A stretch of 64,000 nt of DNA from Ancylobacter vacuolatus (GCF_030813595.1 NZ_JAUSUH010000005.1:1-64000), one strand, 5' to 3'. Positions 36,466-45,861 are shown, counted from the first letter of the stretch. Notes: a model not told the origin generated them from the letters alone. Numbers and translations are program-made.

Positions 36466-37262
36466 TCCGATGACGGTCCGAAGGCCGCCCGCAGGCTCGC
36501 CGCGATGTCGGGCACCACCTGCGCCAGCACGGCCGCGCCCTTTTCCGCCGAGGCGGACTTCGCCGAGGAAAGCACGCCGGTCGGCGGGATGGGCCGGGTG
36601 TCGAAGGGATAGACGTCATAGGGCGGGAAGTCGGCGGCGGGATCGTCGGGGATCTTGTCCTGCCGGACCAGATCGGGCCGCACATGCAGCATGATCGAGG
36701 TTTCCATGACGGCGGCATGTTCGAGTTCCCAGCTCGGGAAGCCGTCGGGGAAGAGCACCGCCTCGGTCGTCTTGTTGATGAAGTCCCAATAGCCGAGCTT
36801 GATGATCTTCACGTCGGTGCGGCCCAGCATGGCTTGATCGCGCAGCGCGAGGTCGGCGGCTTCGACCAGGAACCACTGGTTCTCCATATGCCCGTCGAAC
36901 AGCACGATCTTGCGCGCGCCATGGCGGACCAGCTCGTTGATGATGTTGCGCGCGAGAGCGATGAACACGCCGGCATCGAGGCTCAGCGTGCCGGGAAAAT
37001 GATTGCCGCCGCCGGATTTGGGCTGCGACTTGTAGCCATAGCTCACCGCCGGGGCGACCATGCCGCCCATCTCCGCCGCCACCGCCTCGGCCACCGTGAC
37101 GGGGAGGATCACGTCGGTCACCAGCGGCAGATGCGGGCCGTGCTGCTCCACCGAGCCGGTGGGCAGCAGGACGATGGGGTCCCCCTTCACCCGGTCGGCG
37201 AATTCGTACCAGGTCATGTCGGCGATGCGGATCAGTGGCGATGAAGGGATGGGAGTGCTCAT
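36462..37262 (-). CDS. Creatininase (creatinine amidohydrolase)
   Basis: 266 residues. The metal-binding set known for Pseudomonas creatininase (Glu34, His36, Asp45, His120, Glu122) aligns at a constant offset with E39, H41, D50, H125 and E127, and the active-site tryptophans and histidine with W159, W178 and H182. Diagnostic segments include YGYKSQPKSGGGNHFPGT, HGARKIVLFDGH and FPPYDVYPFD. The tyrosine next to the metal site (Tyr121) is M126 here. The enzyme interconverts creatinine and creatine. I chose the ATG at 37262 because upstream residues are not homologous. It is the last gene of an importer operon. No creatinase gene is present in the window. Confidence 0.87.
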   Translation of the reverse strand: MSTPIPSSPLIRIADMTWYEFADRVKGDPIVLLPTGSVEQHGPHLPLVTDVILPVTVAEAVAAEMGGMVAPAVSYGYKSQPKSGGGNHFPGTLSLDAGVFIALARNIINELVRHGARKIVLFDGHMENQWFLVEAADLALRDQAMLGRTDVKIIKLGYWDFINKTTEAVLFPDGFPSWELEHAAVMETSIMLHVRPDLVRQDKIPDDPAADFPPYDVYPFDTRPIPPTGVLSSAKSASAEKGAAVLAQVVPDIAASLRAAFGPSSD

Positions 37263-37282
37263 CTTCGGGGCTCCGCCTTGGG

Positions 37283-38800
37283 TCATGCCGGCCACATGTC
37301 GCTGGTGCCGACAAGGCGGTGAATGCCGAGGTCGACCTGATTGCAGCGGCGGTGGATGGCGTCGAAAGCGGGGGCGAAGGCGCGGTTCGCGGCCTCGACG
37401 CCGGAATGATAATCGTTGAAGGCGGGCATCAGCGACCGCAGTTCGGCCAGCAGCGCCTTCTCGTCGATCTTGGTCAGCTGGCCATTCTCGACCACGATCT
37501 CGCCATTGACCATCACCTTCTCGATCGACGAGCCGTTCTCGCTGTAGACAAGGTGGTTGAGAAGGTCGTGGCGCGGCGTGAAGCACACCGTGTCGAGGTT
37601 GATCACCAGCAAATCCGCCTTCTTCCCGGCCTCCAGCGAGCCGGTCTCATGGCCGATCAGGGCGCTCCTGGCGCCGGCCAGCGTGCAGGCGTGCAGCACC
37701 TCGGCGGAACTGAGCCACTGGGTGTAGTCGGGTGTCGTCACTTTGTGGATCAGGCCGCAGGCATGCATCACGTCGAACATGCGCGGGGTGTCGTTGGTGG
37801 AGATGCCGTCGGAGCCGAGGGCGACATTGACCCCGGCATTCAGCAACTGGCGTACCGGCGCGACGCCGGCGCCCAACTTCTGGTTGGAGATGGTGTTGTG
37901 CACCACCGACACGCCGGCCTCGCCCATCAGGGCGATGTCGTCCTCGCTCACCCAGATCGAATGGGCGATGGTGGTGCCTGAGTGCATCAGGCCAAGATCG
38001 GCCATGTAGCGCATCAGCGACTTCCCATACATCGCCGGGCCGGTGACGCCCTGCACCTTGGTCTCGACGATATGGGTGTGGAACGGCACCTGCCATTCCA
38101 GCGCCAGCGCGTTCACCGCCTGCATCAGTTCGGGCGTGCAGCGCTGCGGCGCGGACGGCGCCAGCATGAAGCGGATGCGGCCCGAGCGGCCATGGAATTG
38201 CGCATAGGCCTCCTTAGCGAAGGCGAGGTACTCGTCCGTTGTCGGCGGGGTGAGCTTGGCCACTTCCGCCTGCAGCTGGGCCGGCACATGCTCGCGCGAG
38301 AAGGGGATGGAATCGAGGAAGTCGCGGTCCATCACATGGCCGGAGACGGTGGCGCGGATGCCGGCATCGTCATAGGCCGACACCGCTGCGCCGAGCTGGG
38401 CCAGCGACTGGCGCGGCGCCTCGAAGATGTCGTCGGTCAGGCAGGTGACGCCGGTCTTCAGCGATTCGATGGCGACCACCATGCTGCGCAGATAGATCAT
38501 CCGCTCGCTCAGCGCCTTGGCGCCGAGGATCGGGTAGGCGTAAAGCATCCAAAGTTCGAGCGGCAGGTTGTCGTAGCGGCTCTTGAACAGCGCCTCGCCG
38601 GAATGCAGATGCGCGTTGATGAGGCCGGGCATCACCAGCTTGCCGGTGCCGTCGATAACACTGGCGCCTTCCGGCACCTGAAGGCCCTCGCCGATGGCCT
38701 TGATGCGGTCGCCCTCGACATGGACATCGCCGAGGAAGGGGGTGCTGCCATTCGGGCCGCCCATGGCGAGCACGGTGGCGCCGCGGATGAAGGTCGACAT
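37283..38800 (-). CDS. Amidohydrolase-superfamily deaminase (TRZ/ATZ-like)
   Basis: 505 residues of the metal-dependent amidohydrolase superfamily. Metal ligands are in PGLINAHLHSG (H-x-H), VPFHTHIVET, TIAHSIW and ALGSDGIS. It is somewhat longer than the usual 450-480 residues. Family members deaminate cytosine, guanine, S-adenosylhomocysteine or triazines, and a bacterial creatinine deaminase belongs to the same broad group, so creatinine or a cyclic guanidine is a reasonable substrate. I chose the ATG at 38800 (GGAG upstream) rather than a TTG at 38836 that overlaps the ATPase stop. It precedes the creatininase gene by 20 bases. Confidence 0.8.
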   Translation of the reverse strand: MSTFIRGATVLAMGGPNGSTPFLGDVHVEGDRIKAIGEGLQVPEGASVIDGTGKLVMPGLINAHLHSGEALFKSRYDNLPLELWMLYAYPILGAKALSERMIYLRSMVVAIESLKTGVTCLTDDIFEAPRQSLAQLGAAVSAYDDAGIRATVSGHVMDRDFLDSIPFSREHVPAQLQAEVAKLTPPTTDEYLAFAKEAYAQFHGRSGRIRFMLAPSAPQRCTPELMQAVNALALEWQVPFHTHIVETKVQGVTGPAMYGKSLMRYMADLGLMHSGTTIAHSIWVSEDDIALMGEAGVSVVHNTISNQKLGAGVAPVRQLLNAGVNVALGSDGISTNDTPRMFDVMHACGLIHKVTTPDYTQWLSSAEVLHACTLAGARSALIGHETGSLEAGKKADLLVINLDTVCFTPRHDLLNHLVYSENGSSIEKVMVNGEIVVENGQLTKIDEKALLAELRSLMPAFNDYHSGVEAANRAFAPAFDAIHRRCNQVDLGIHRLVGTSDMWPA

Positions 38801-38832
38801 CGCATTCACTCCATAAATCAGCCAGGCAAAAT

Positions 38833-39927
38833 TCAACCGGGGAGAAAGAACCCCTGCTGCGGCGACCAGCGGGCGACCACCGGCTGGCCGACCGCCAGCG
38901 GGGTGTTCTCCATCTCGTGCAGCGAGCGCTGGGCGCGCAGTTCGCAGCCGCCCTCGGTCTCCAGGAAGACGGTGACGGTCGAGCCGACGAACTCGACGGT
39001 GACGACGCGCGCCTGCACCTCATTGCCGGCGCCGGTGCTCGTCCCCGCCAGCTCGATCCGGTCGGCGGGAACCACGAGTGTGGCGGCGCCGCCGGTGACG
39101 ATGCCGCCCTCCATGGGGGCGGGCGCATGAACCGTGCCCACCAGGCCGGCGAGGGCGATCGAGCCATCGTCCTCGAACCGCGCCGTGCCGGTGAAGATGT
39201 TGTTGCCGCCGACGAATTCGGCCACAAAACGGTTGGCGGCGCGACGGTGGATGTCGCGCGGCGCGCCGATCTGCTGGATGCGTCCCTCATTCATGATCAC
39301 CACCCGGTCTGCCATGGCGAAGGCCTCGGAATGGCTGTGGGTGACGCAGATGAAGGTGATGCCGAGCTCGCGGTGCAGCCGCACCAGCTCCGACTGCATC
39401 CGCACCCGCAGATGCGGGTCGAGAGCGGAGAGCGGTTCGTCCAGCAGCAGCATTTCCGGCTCCAGCGCCAGCGCCCGGGCGAGAGCCACGCGCTGGCGCT
39501 GGCCGCCGGACAGCTGGTCGACGCCGCGCTCGGCGAAGCTCGCAATGCCGAGGCGCTCCATCCATTCATCGGCCTTCTTGCGGCGCTCGGCGGCCGGCAG
39601 GCCGCGCTGCTTGAGGCCGAATTCGACATTCCGGCGCACCGACAGGAACGGGAACAGCGCGTAGCTCTGCCACACCAGCGGCGCGTCGCGCTCCCAGGGC
39701 GCGTCCTCGTTGAGGCGTCGGCCCCAGAGCCGGATTTCCCCGGAGGTCGGCTGGTCGAGGCCGGCGATCATCCGCAGCGTCGTGGTCTTGCCGCAGCCGG
39801 AGGGGCCCATCAGCGCAACGAACTCGCCCTTCTCGATGGTGAAGGAGACATCGGCCACGGCGGCGTGATTGCCATAATGCTTGGCGACACGGTCGAGCTC
39901 GATCATGGGGGTGGCCATGCGCGTCAT
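38833..39927 (-). CDS. PotA-like ABC transporter ATP-binding protein
   Basis: 364 residues: ATPase domain with Walker A GPSGCGKTT, signature LSGGQRQR and Walker B LLLDEPLSALD, and a TOBE-type domain from about 270 onward. The start at 39927 overlaps the permease stop by four bases. It energises the putative creatinine or guanidino-compound importer encoded upstream. Confidence 0.88.
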   Translation of the reverse strand: MTRMATPMIELDRVAKHYGNHAAVADVSFTIEKGEFVALMGPSGCGKTTTLRMIAGLDQPTSGEIRLWGRRLNEDAPWERDAPLVWQSYALFPFLSVRRNVEFGLKQRGLPAAERRKKADEWMERLGIASFAERGVDQLSGGQRQRVALARALALEPEMLLLDEPLSALDPHLRVRMQSELVRLHRELGITFICVTHSHSEAFAMADRVVIMNEGRIQQIGAPRDIHRRAANRFVAEFVGGNNIFTGTARFEDDGSIALAGLVGTVHAPAPMEGGIVTGGAATLVVPADRIELAGTSTGAGNEVQARVVTVEFVGSTVTVFLETEGGCELRAQRSLHEMENTPLAVGQPVVARWSPQQGFFLPG

Positions 39928-40730
39928 CCTTTCTTCCGGGCGGCGCGGCCGGACATGCGTCCGAGCAGCAATTGGGCGAGCACGACGAGGGTGATGCTGA
40001 CGCCGAACACGATGGCGCCAATGGCGTTGATGCGCGGGCTCACCTGCCCCTGCAGCATGGCGAGCACGCGCACCGGCAGCGTTTCGTTCACGCCCGAGAC
40101 GAACCAGGCGATCATGAACTCGTCGAAGGAGACGGCGGCGGTCAGGAACAGCGCCGCGAGGATCGCGGGCGTGCAGAACGGCACGATCACGCCGAACATG
40201 GTGGCCCAGGGCGAGGCGCCAAGATTCCAGGCCGCGCGTTCGATATCGGGGTCGAGATCGGCGAGCCGCATCCGCACCAGCGCCATGGCGAAGGGCGTGC
40301 TCAGCACGACATGGCCGACGATGATGCCCTGAAGCGTCCCCGACAGGCCGACCCGCCCCTCGAAGGTGAGCAGCGCCACGCCAAGGATGACCACCGGCAC
40401 GGTCGGCGGCAGCGCCGCGAGGGCGAGATAGATCGACTTGCCGAGGAAGCGGTAGCGGTAATCGACATAGGCGGCGGAGAAGCCGAGGAAGGTGGCGATC
40501 ACGCAGGTGACGCCGGCCACGATAAGGCTGTTCATCAGCCCGCGCTGGATCGTCGCGTCGGCGAAGATCGCCTCGTACCATTGCAGGCTGAACCCGCCCC
40601 AGGGCAGGCTGGGGAAGCGGTCGGCGTTGAAAGAGAACACGATGGTCGAAACGATGGGCGCGAAGATGAAGGCGAACACCAGCGCCGTATAGGCGAGGAG
40701 AAGAAGGCGGCGGAGCGCGGCCATGCTCAT
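39924..40730 (-). CDS. PotC-like ABC transporter permease
   Basis: 268 residues, about six transmembrane helices, EAA-like loop ERAAWNLGASPWATMFGVIVPFCTPAI. It is of PotC type (VLSTPFAMALVRMRL). It overlaps both neighbours by four bases, which indicates a tightly coupled transporter cassette. Confidence 0.88.
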   Translation of the reverse strand: MSMAALRRLLLLAYTALVFAFIFAPIVSTIVFSFNADRFPSLPWGGFSLQWYEAIFADATIQRGLMNSLIVAGVTCVIATFLGFSAAYVDYRYRFLGKSIYLALAALPPTVPVVILGVALLTFEGRVGLSGTLQGIIVGHVVLSTPFAMALVRMRLADLDPDIERAAWNLGASPWATMFGVIVPFCTPAILAALFLTAAVSFDEFMIAWFVSGVNETLPVRVLAMLQGQVSPRINAIGAIVFGVSITLVVLAQLLLGRMSGRAARKKG

Positions 40731-41635
40731 GCCTTTTCCTTCCGCCGGCCATAGGCGAAACCGATCATGACCAGCATCACCACCATCAGCGTCACGATCA
40801 TCATCACCGCCACCACCGAGGCGCGCGGCCAGTTATTGCCTGATTTCACCTGGTCTGCGATGAGGATGCTGAGCGTGGGCGGCTTCGAGCCGCCCAGATA
40901 GGTCGGCGCCACATAGTCGCCAAAGGCCAGCACGAAGGCGAAGGTGCCGGCGACGATCAGGCCGATGCGGGCCGAGGGGATGATCACCGTCCAGATGGTG
41001 CGCAGCCGGCCGCAGCCGAGATTATGCGCGGCCTCGATCAGGATGCGCGGCACATTGGCGAGGGCGAAGGTCTGCAGCAGCACCACCAGCGGCAGCGTGA
41101 GCACGAGATAGCCCACCACCGTGCCGGTCGGGGTGTTCAGTACGTGAAGCGGGCCGAGCCCGAGCGGCACCAGCACGGTGTTGATGATGCCCTGTGGGCT
41201 GAAGAAGATCTGGGTGGAATAGATTCGGACGGGATAGCTGGTGAAGAACGGCACCACCAGCATGAAGATCATGAAGCGTCGGACCGCGGGGCTAACCTTG
41301 TAGGCAAGCGTATAGGCGGCCGGGAAGGCCGCGACGCTGGCGATCGCCGCCGTCAGGGCCGAGAGCCAGAACGTATAGACATAGGCGTTGCGGAAGAAGC
41401 CGGCATTGAGGATGAACATCCAATTGGCCAGCGTCGCGTCGGGTGTGAGACGGAAATTCTTCACCGACCAGAAGGTCATGGCGACGAGGAAGCCGAGCGG
41501 CACCAGGAAGAACGCGGCCTGCCACAGCGCCGGCGGCGCGCCCCAGAACACGGCAAAGCGTGCCTCCGTGGCGCGTCGCGACGTCCCTTTGAGGGGAGCG
41601 GATCCGGTGTCCGGCGTGGGCAAAGGTTCGCTCAT
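40727..41635 (-). CDS. PotB-like ABC transporter permease
   Basis: 302 residues with a polar N-terminal tail (1-35) and about six transmembrane helices; EAA-like loop IEAAHNLGCGRLRTIWTVIIPSARIGL. It is of PotB type (FTSYPVRIYSTQIFFSPQGIIN). Its start follows the hairpin at 41679-41705 and it overlaps the PotC-like gene. Confidence 0.88.
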   Translation of the reverse strand: MSEPLPTPDTGSAPLKGTSRRATEARFAVFWGAPPALWQAAFFLVPLGFLVAMTFWSVKNFRLTPDATLANWMFILNAGFFRNAYVYTFWLSALTAAIASVAAFPAAYTLAYKVSPAVRRFMIFMLVVPFFTSYPVRIYSTQIFFSPQGIINTVLVPLGLGPLHVLNTPTGTVVGYLVLTLPLVVLLQTFALANVPRILIEAAHNLGCGRLRTIWTVIIPSARIGLIVAGTFAFVLAFGDYVAPTYLGGSKPPTLSILIADQVKSGNNWPRASVVAVMMIVTLMVVMLVMIGFAYGRRKEKA

Positions 41636-41678
41636 GAAGCCTTCGGGTCAGGTACGGAGAGGCGAGGCAGGCGATCAT

Positions 41679-41705
41679 CGGCAGGCGGCGCTGGGCCGCC
41701 TGCCG
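41679..41705 (-). promoter_or_regulatory. Intercistronic hairpin after binding-protein gene
   Basis: An 11-bp GC stem (41679-41689 with 41695-41705) with a 5-base loop lies between the binding-protein stop and the first permease on the minus strand. The same layout recurs in three other importer operons in this window. Confidence 0.65.
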
Positions 41706-41718
41706 GGTGGCGTGCGGG

Positions 41719-42882
41719 CTACATCGACTTGAATTCGGACCAGACGTCGTTCCACTGCTCGATAGTCTGCTTCACCGGCGTCTTGCGGATGTAGATCTTG
41801 CCGTCCTTGTATTCGTCCATGACGTTGCGGGCGTCGAAGGTGTGGCGCAGCGCCTTGGCCTCGGCCTGGTGGTCCTTGTTCAGCAACTCCCAGCCCTTCT
41901 TGTTGGGGATCGAGGCCCAGTAGGCCGGCATGATCGACGAGCGCACCTGGCCTTCGGGCGAGGACATGTACTGGATAAAGGCCTTGGCGAGGTCCTTCTT
42001 GGTGGAGGAGGAGACGATGGACATCGATTCCGTCCACTGGATGCCGCCCTCGTCCGGCACGGTGGCCGATACCGGAACGCCACTCTTCTGCAAGAGCAGC
42101 ACCACCCAGTCGCCGACGCCGGGAATGGCGGCGGCGGTGCCGTTGGTGAGCATCGAGAACTGGTCGGCCATGGAATAGAAGCCGGCGGTCTGCGGCTTCA
42201 GCGAGAACAGCGTTTCCTTCAGCTTGCCGAAGGCGGCGTCGGAAATGTCGAAGGGCGGCTTGTTGCCGTCATAGAGGCTGAGGCAGCCCATGGTCGGCAG
42301 GTACCAGTCGAAGAAGCCCAGCTTGCCCTTGATCTTGGGGTCCCACAGCGCCTTGTAGGACTTCACGTCGGCTTCGGAGAGCACGTCGGTGCGGTAGGCG
42401 ATGCCGAGATAGCCGAAGCGGATCAGCACCGAATAGAGGTCCTCGCCGACCCAGTGCGGCTCGAACTTCTGGAACTCCGGCCAGTAATCGGCGAGCGGGT
42501 AGTCGGCCGGGTTCATCTTGTCGATGAAGCCGCCCTCTTTCAGCATGTGAATGTATTCGGCGTCCGCCAGCACCACGTCGAACGAGCCGGGAGGTGACTG
42601 GTTCATCAACGCCAGCATGGGCTCGCCGCCGACATATTCCTTGGCGACGACCTTCACGCCGTACTTGTCCTCGAACGGCTTGACCACGGCGGGATCGGCA
42701 TGGCCGGGCCAGGAGAGCAGGTTCAGCACCTTGTCCTGTGCATAGGCCGGCTCGGGGGCGGTGGCGGTCACGCCGAGCGCGGCGGCGCCGGCGAGCAGGC
42801 TGGCGCCCTGGAGCAGCCGGCGGCGATTCATCGGGTGCAGCAGCGCCCGGAAATCGGTGATCGGACCGTCGAACTCGTTCAT
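41719..42882 (-). CDS. PotD-like ABC transporter substrate-binding protein
   Basis: 387 residues. A twin-arginine-like signal (MNRRRLLQGASLLAGAAALG, about 18-37) precedes a PotD/family 1 solute-binding domain (LNLLSWPGHADPAVVKPFEDKYGVKV, LALMNQSPPGSFDVVLADAEY). Relatives bind polyamines and other cations; the creatininase and deaminase genes downstream suggest creatinine or a related guanidino compound. ATG at 42882, GGAG upstream. Confidence 0.88.
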   Translation of the reverse strand: MNEFDGPITDFRALLHPMNRRRLLQGASLLAGAAALGVTATAPEPAYAQDKVLNLLSWPGHADPAVVKPFEDKYGVKVVAKEYVGGEPMLALMNQSPPGSFDVVLADAEYIHMLKEGGFIDKMNPADYPLADYWPEFQKFEPHWVGEDLYSVLIRFGYLGIAYRTDVLSEADVKSYKALWDPKIKGKLGFFDWYLPTMGCLSLYDGNKPPFDISDAAFGKLKETLFSLKPQTAGFYSMADQFSMLTNGTAAAIPGVGDWVVLLLQKSGVPVSATVPDEGGIQWTESMSIVSSSTKKDLAKAFIQYMSSPEGQVRSSIMPAYWASIPNKKGWELLNKDHQAEAKALRHTFDARNVMDEYKDGKIYIRKTPVKQTIEQWNDVWSEFKSM

Positions 42883-42925
42883 GTCGTCGTCTCCATCGGG
42901 AAGGTCGTTTTGATTGGGCCGGCAC

Positions 42926-43402
42926 TCACTGGAACGGGCTGAAGCCGGGCGAGGCCGCCCATTCGTCGAGCACGTCGCGCGCCTCGGTGGGGAGCAGGCG
43001 TTCGGCGGGGAGGGTGCGCGCATGAAGGTCGCTGCGGACCATGGCTGTGAGCGGTTCCAGCTTGAAGCCGATATCGGCGCAGTCCTTCAGCGTATTGGCG
43101 TAATAGAGCCGGCTGATCCGCGCCCAGAACATCGAGGCGACGCACATCTCGCAGGGCTCGCAGGTCGTGTAGAGATCGCAGCCGCTGAGGTCCCAGCTCT
43201 TGAGGTTCCGGCCGGCGTCGCGGATCGCCTCGACCTCGCCATGCGAGGTGGCGTCGTGGTTGTTGACGACATTGTTCACGCCCTCGCCGACGATCACCCC
43301 ATCCTTGACGATGACGCAGCCGAACGGCGCCGCGCCGTCTGCCCGCATCTTGTCGCGGCTGATCTCGATGGCACGGCGCATGAAGGTCTCGTGAGTGCTC
43401 AT
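42926..43402 (-). CDS. CDA-fold nucleoside/guanine deaminase-like protein
   Basis: 158 residues of the cytidine/deoxycytidylate deaminase superfamily. Zinc ligands are H54 (SHGEVEAI, with E56 as proton shuttle), C84 and C87 (CEPCEMC). The size and C-terminal helix resemble guanine deaminase or tRNA-adenosine-deaminase-like enzymes, but the operon context points to deamination of a cyclic guanidine or imported heterocycle. First gene of the creatininase operon, opposite a LysR gene. Confidence 0.8.
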   Translation of the reverse strand: MSTHETFMRRAIEISRDKMRADGAAPFGCVIVKDGVIVGEGVNNVVNNHDATSHGEVEAIRDAGRNLKSWDLSGCDLYTTCEPCEMCVASMFWARISRLYYANTLKDCADIGFKLEPLTAMVRSDLHARTLPAERLLPTEARDVLDEWAASPGFSPFQ

Positions 43403-43949
43403 GACGTGTTCCTCATGATGTGGCTCGCGGAGCGGGAAGGGCGGCAGAGAGCGGGAGCGACGAGGTCGACGGGGACAGCCTCGCCCAGAGTTCGGCGATG
43501 CTCTGGAGCCTGACCGGCAGGCCTTCGCCCGCGATCCCGGCCGTCACCTCCGCGACCACGACGGCCGGCGCGCGCCGCGCGATGGCCATCCGGTCGAAAG
43601 GCCAAGCGCTGCCGCCACCGCCAGGCGATGGCAGCGCAGAATTCGTGCTGAAGGCATACCGTGTCTCCCGACGCCACGGGTCGCGGGGGGAGCTTTCCGT
43701 GGCTCGACGAGACGAGAGGCTAGAGATAAGCGGCGGTGTTCGACAAAGATGATTTTCCAATCATCAGTATAGGCTGAACCTATCGCATCTATTTATAGGC
43801 AATCGCAATGGCTGATTGGCTGATATAACTATCGGTTTTTATTGAACTATCAATGATAAAATGCCTATAGATTATGCAAATGATCATTTGTTCATCAGTT
43901 TGACTTTTAGCTGCCAGCACGCAGAGTTCAGGCGTGTGAAAGGTGGTTC
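43403..43949. promoter_or_regulatory. Divergent regulatory region of the creatininase operon
   Basis: 547 bases without a credible gene. The left half is GC-rich and contains an open frame without recognisable content; the right half (43740-43930) is one of the most AT-rich stretches in the window. It holds an ATAGG-N5-CCTAT dyad at 43769-43783, another ATAGGC at 43795-43800 and the inverted GCCTAT at 43863-43868, likely binding sites for the adjacent LysR protein. Confidence 0.5.
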
Positions 43950-44912
43950 ATGGATCTTCGCCAGCTGAAATACTTCGTGCAGATCACGGAAAGCGGCAAT
44001 TTCTCCCGCGCCGCCGAGATGTTGCGGATCGCCCAGCCCTCGTTGAGCCAGCAGGTGAAGAACCTCGAAGAGGAGCTGGGCGTCGAGCTGTTCCTGCGCC
44101 ATGCGCGCGGCGTCACCCCGACCGAAATGGGCCAGCAGCTCTACGACCATGCCCGCCGCATTCTGGAGGAGGTCGAGCGCGTCAGGGATGTGGTGCGCTC
44201 GCAATCGGTATATCCCTCCGGCCGCGTCGCGGTCGGGTTGCCGACCTCGGCCTGTCGCGGCCTTTCGATGCCGTTGATCACCGCCATGGCCGAGCGCCAG
44301 CCCAGGATCACCTTGCGCGTGGTGGAGGCGATGACCGGCTATCTCGACGAGTTCCTGCAGATGGGCCGACTCGACGTCGCCCTGCTCTATGACCGCCGGG
44401 CCTTCGAGAACGTCGCCTGGACCGAGATGATGGTCGAAGAACTGATGCTCTTTGTGCCGCCGGGCCATCCTCTGGCCGCGGGTGACGGGGTGACGCTGCG
44501 CGCCGTGTTCGAGCACCCCATCGTCCTGCCGGGCGCGCCCAATGTGTTGCGCACCGTGATCGAGCAGTTCGCCGCCCGCCATGACATCAGGGCGGTGGCG
44601 ATGGATTGCGACAGCCTGCCGGCGATCGCCCAGCTGGTGCAGCAGGGCCGGGCGCTGGCGGTCATGCCGCATTTCGCCTTTGTCGACGAGATGCGGCGCG
44701 GCGAGATGGTCGCCGTTCCCATCCTGGACCCGACGCCCTCCTGGCGCCTGTCGGTGGTGGTGTCGCCGCGCACGATGAACCCGCGCGGCAGCGACGCGGT
44801 GGCGAAGGTGATGGCAGACGTCATCGCCGGCATGGTCGAGACCGGCGCCTGGCGTGCCCGGCTGCGCGCGGAGAAAAGCCGGGGCGAGGCGGCGCGGGCC
44901 GGGCCACGCTGA
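43950..44912 (+). CDS. LysR-type transcriptional regulator (Nac/Cyn-like)
   Basis: 320 residues. The N-terminal winged helix-turn-helix reads MDLRQLKYFVQITESGNFSRAAEMLRIAQPSLSQQVKNLEEELG, followed by a long effector domain. The N-terminus is of the Nac/CynR type. It is divergent from the creatininase operon and probably controls it. It ends 13 bases from the convergent LysR gene of the next module. Confidence 0.9.
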   Translation: MDLRQLKYFVQITESGNFSRAAEMLRIAQPSLSQQVKNLEEELGVELFLRHARGVTPTEMGQQLYDHARRILEEVERVRDVVRSQSVYPSGRVAVGLPTSACRGLSMPLITAMAERQPRITLRVVEAMTGYLDEFLQMGRLDVALLYDRRAFENVAWTEMMVEELMLFVPPGHPLAAGDGVTLRAVFEHPIVLPGAPNVLRTVIEQFAARHDIRAVAMDCDSLPAIAQLVQQGRALAVMPHFAFVDEMRRGEMVAVPILDPTPSWRLSVVVSPRTMNPRGSDAVAKVMADVIAGMVETGAWRARLRAEKSRGEAARAGPR

Positions 44913-44925
44913 GCCACCCGTCCCC

Positions 44926-45861
44926 TCAGTCGATGTCGGACCCGGAAGCCTTGGCGCCGCGCGGCGCATCCATGCGGGACAATTGCTCCCAGACCGTGGC
45001 TTCGACAGGCGTAGCCTGGTTGGCCAGTCGCACCGCGGTGACGTCGAGATCGCAATAGGGAAGGCTGGCCGAGAGATCGGCGAGATCGCCAGCCTCGATC
45101 CGCGCGCGGGCAAGGGTCGAGGGCACCCAGGCCACGCCGATGCCGTTCGCCGCGAGCTCCAGCGCCGCAAGCGTCAGCTCGGTTTCCACCTTGGGAACCA
45201 TATGGCTGGCGCCGTGGATGGCGGGCAGCACGATCTGGTCCATCACCTCGCCGAGGAACACCTCCGGGGGATAGGCGATATAGGGCACTTCGCCCTGCGC
45301 AAACTGCCCGTTGAGCCGCGCGCCATGGGCACGGGCGAAAACCGGGATCAGCCGATCGCGCCCGATGATCGTCGTCTCGATGTAGTTGGCCGCGATGGGG
45401 TGTTCCTCTCCGATGCGCCGGTACACCACGGCGATATCGGCCTGCCGCGACAGCAGGAAGGCGAAGCACTCATCCAGGTTCGCCGATTTCAGCTTCAGGA
45501 AGATATCGGCATTCTTCGACTGGATCGTGTCGATGAAGCGCGGCGCCCATGAGGCAGTCAGGGCATGCTGGCTGGCCAGAACCAGCCGGTTGCCGGCGGT
45601 GCGGTCGCCCCGGCGCAGATCATCGGTCAGCTGGCGCAGGGTGCGGGCGAGCCGCGCGATCTGGTCGCGCTGTTCGGCGGTGGTCGGGCGCAGCTGTACC
45701 GGCTTGCGCGAACGGTCGAACAGCGCCACCCCGACATGGTCCTCGATGTGCTGCACCCGCCGCGAAAAGGCCGACTGCGTTAGCCGTCGCCGCTCGGCCG
45801 CCTCGCTGAAGGAGCCTGTCTCCGCAACCGCGAGAATATCCTCCAGCCACTCCAGCCGCAT
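44926..45861 (-). CDS. LysR-type transcriptional regulator
   Basis: 311 residues. The winged helix-turn-helix is MRLEWLEDILAVAETGSFSEAAERRRLTQSAFSRRVQHIEDHVG, with ARG-rich wing and a large effector domain. The ATG at 45861 has AGGAGG at a good distance, whereas an upstream GTG would overlap it. It is divergent from the CuyA-like gene and likely regulates the sulfonate-type operon. Confidence 0.9.
   Translation of the reverse strand: MRLEWLEDILAVAETGSFSEAAERRRLTQSAFSRRVQHIEDHVGVALFDRSRKPVQLRPTTAEQRDQIARLARTLRQLTDDLRRGDRTAGNRLVLASQHALTASWAPRFIDTIQSKNADIFLKLKSANLDECFAFLLSRQADIAVVYRRIGEEHPIAANYIETTIIGRDRLIPVFARAHGARLNGQFAQGEVPYIAYPPEVFLGEVMDQIVLPAIHGASHMVPKVETELTLAALELAANGIGVAWVPSTLARARIEAGDLADLSASLPYCDLDVTAVRLANQATPVEATVWEQLSRMDAPRGAKASGSDID

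Noticed and set aside
43413..43760. A 115-codon minus-strand frame in the creatininase control region
   Set aside because: No recognisable motif, ends before the AT-rich operator region and has no ribosome-binding site; left as non-coding.
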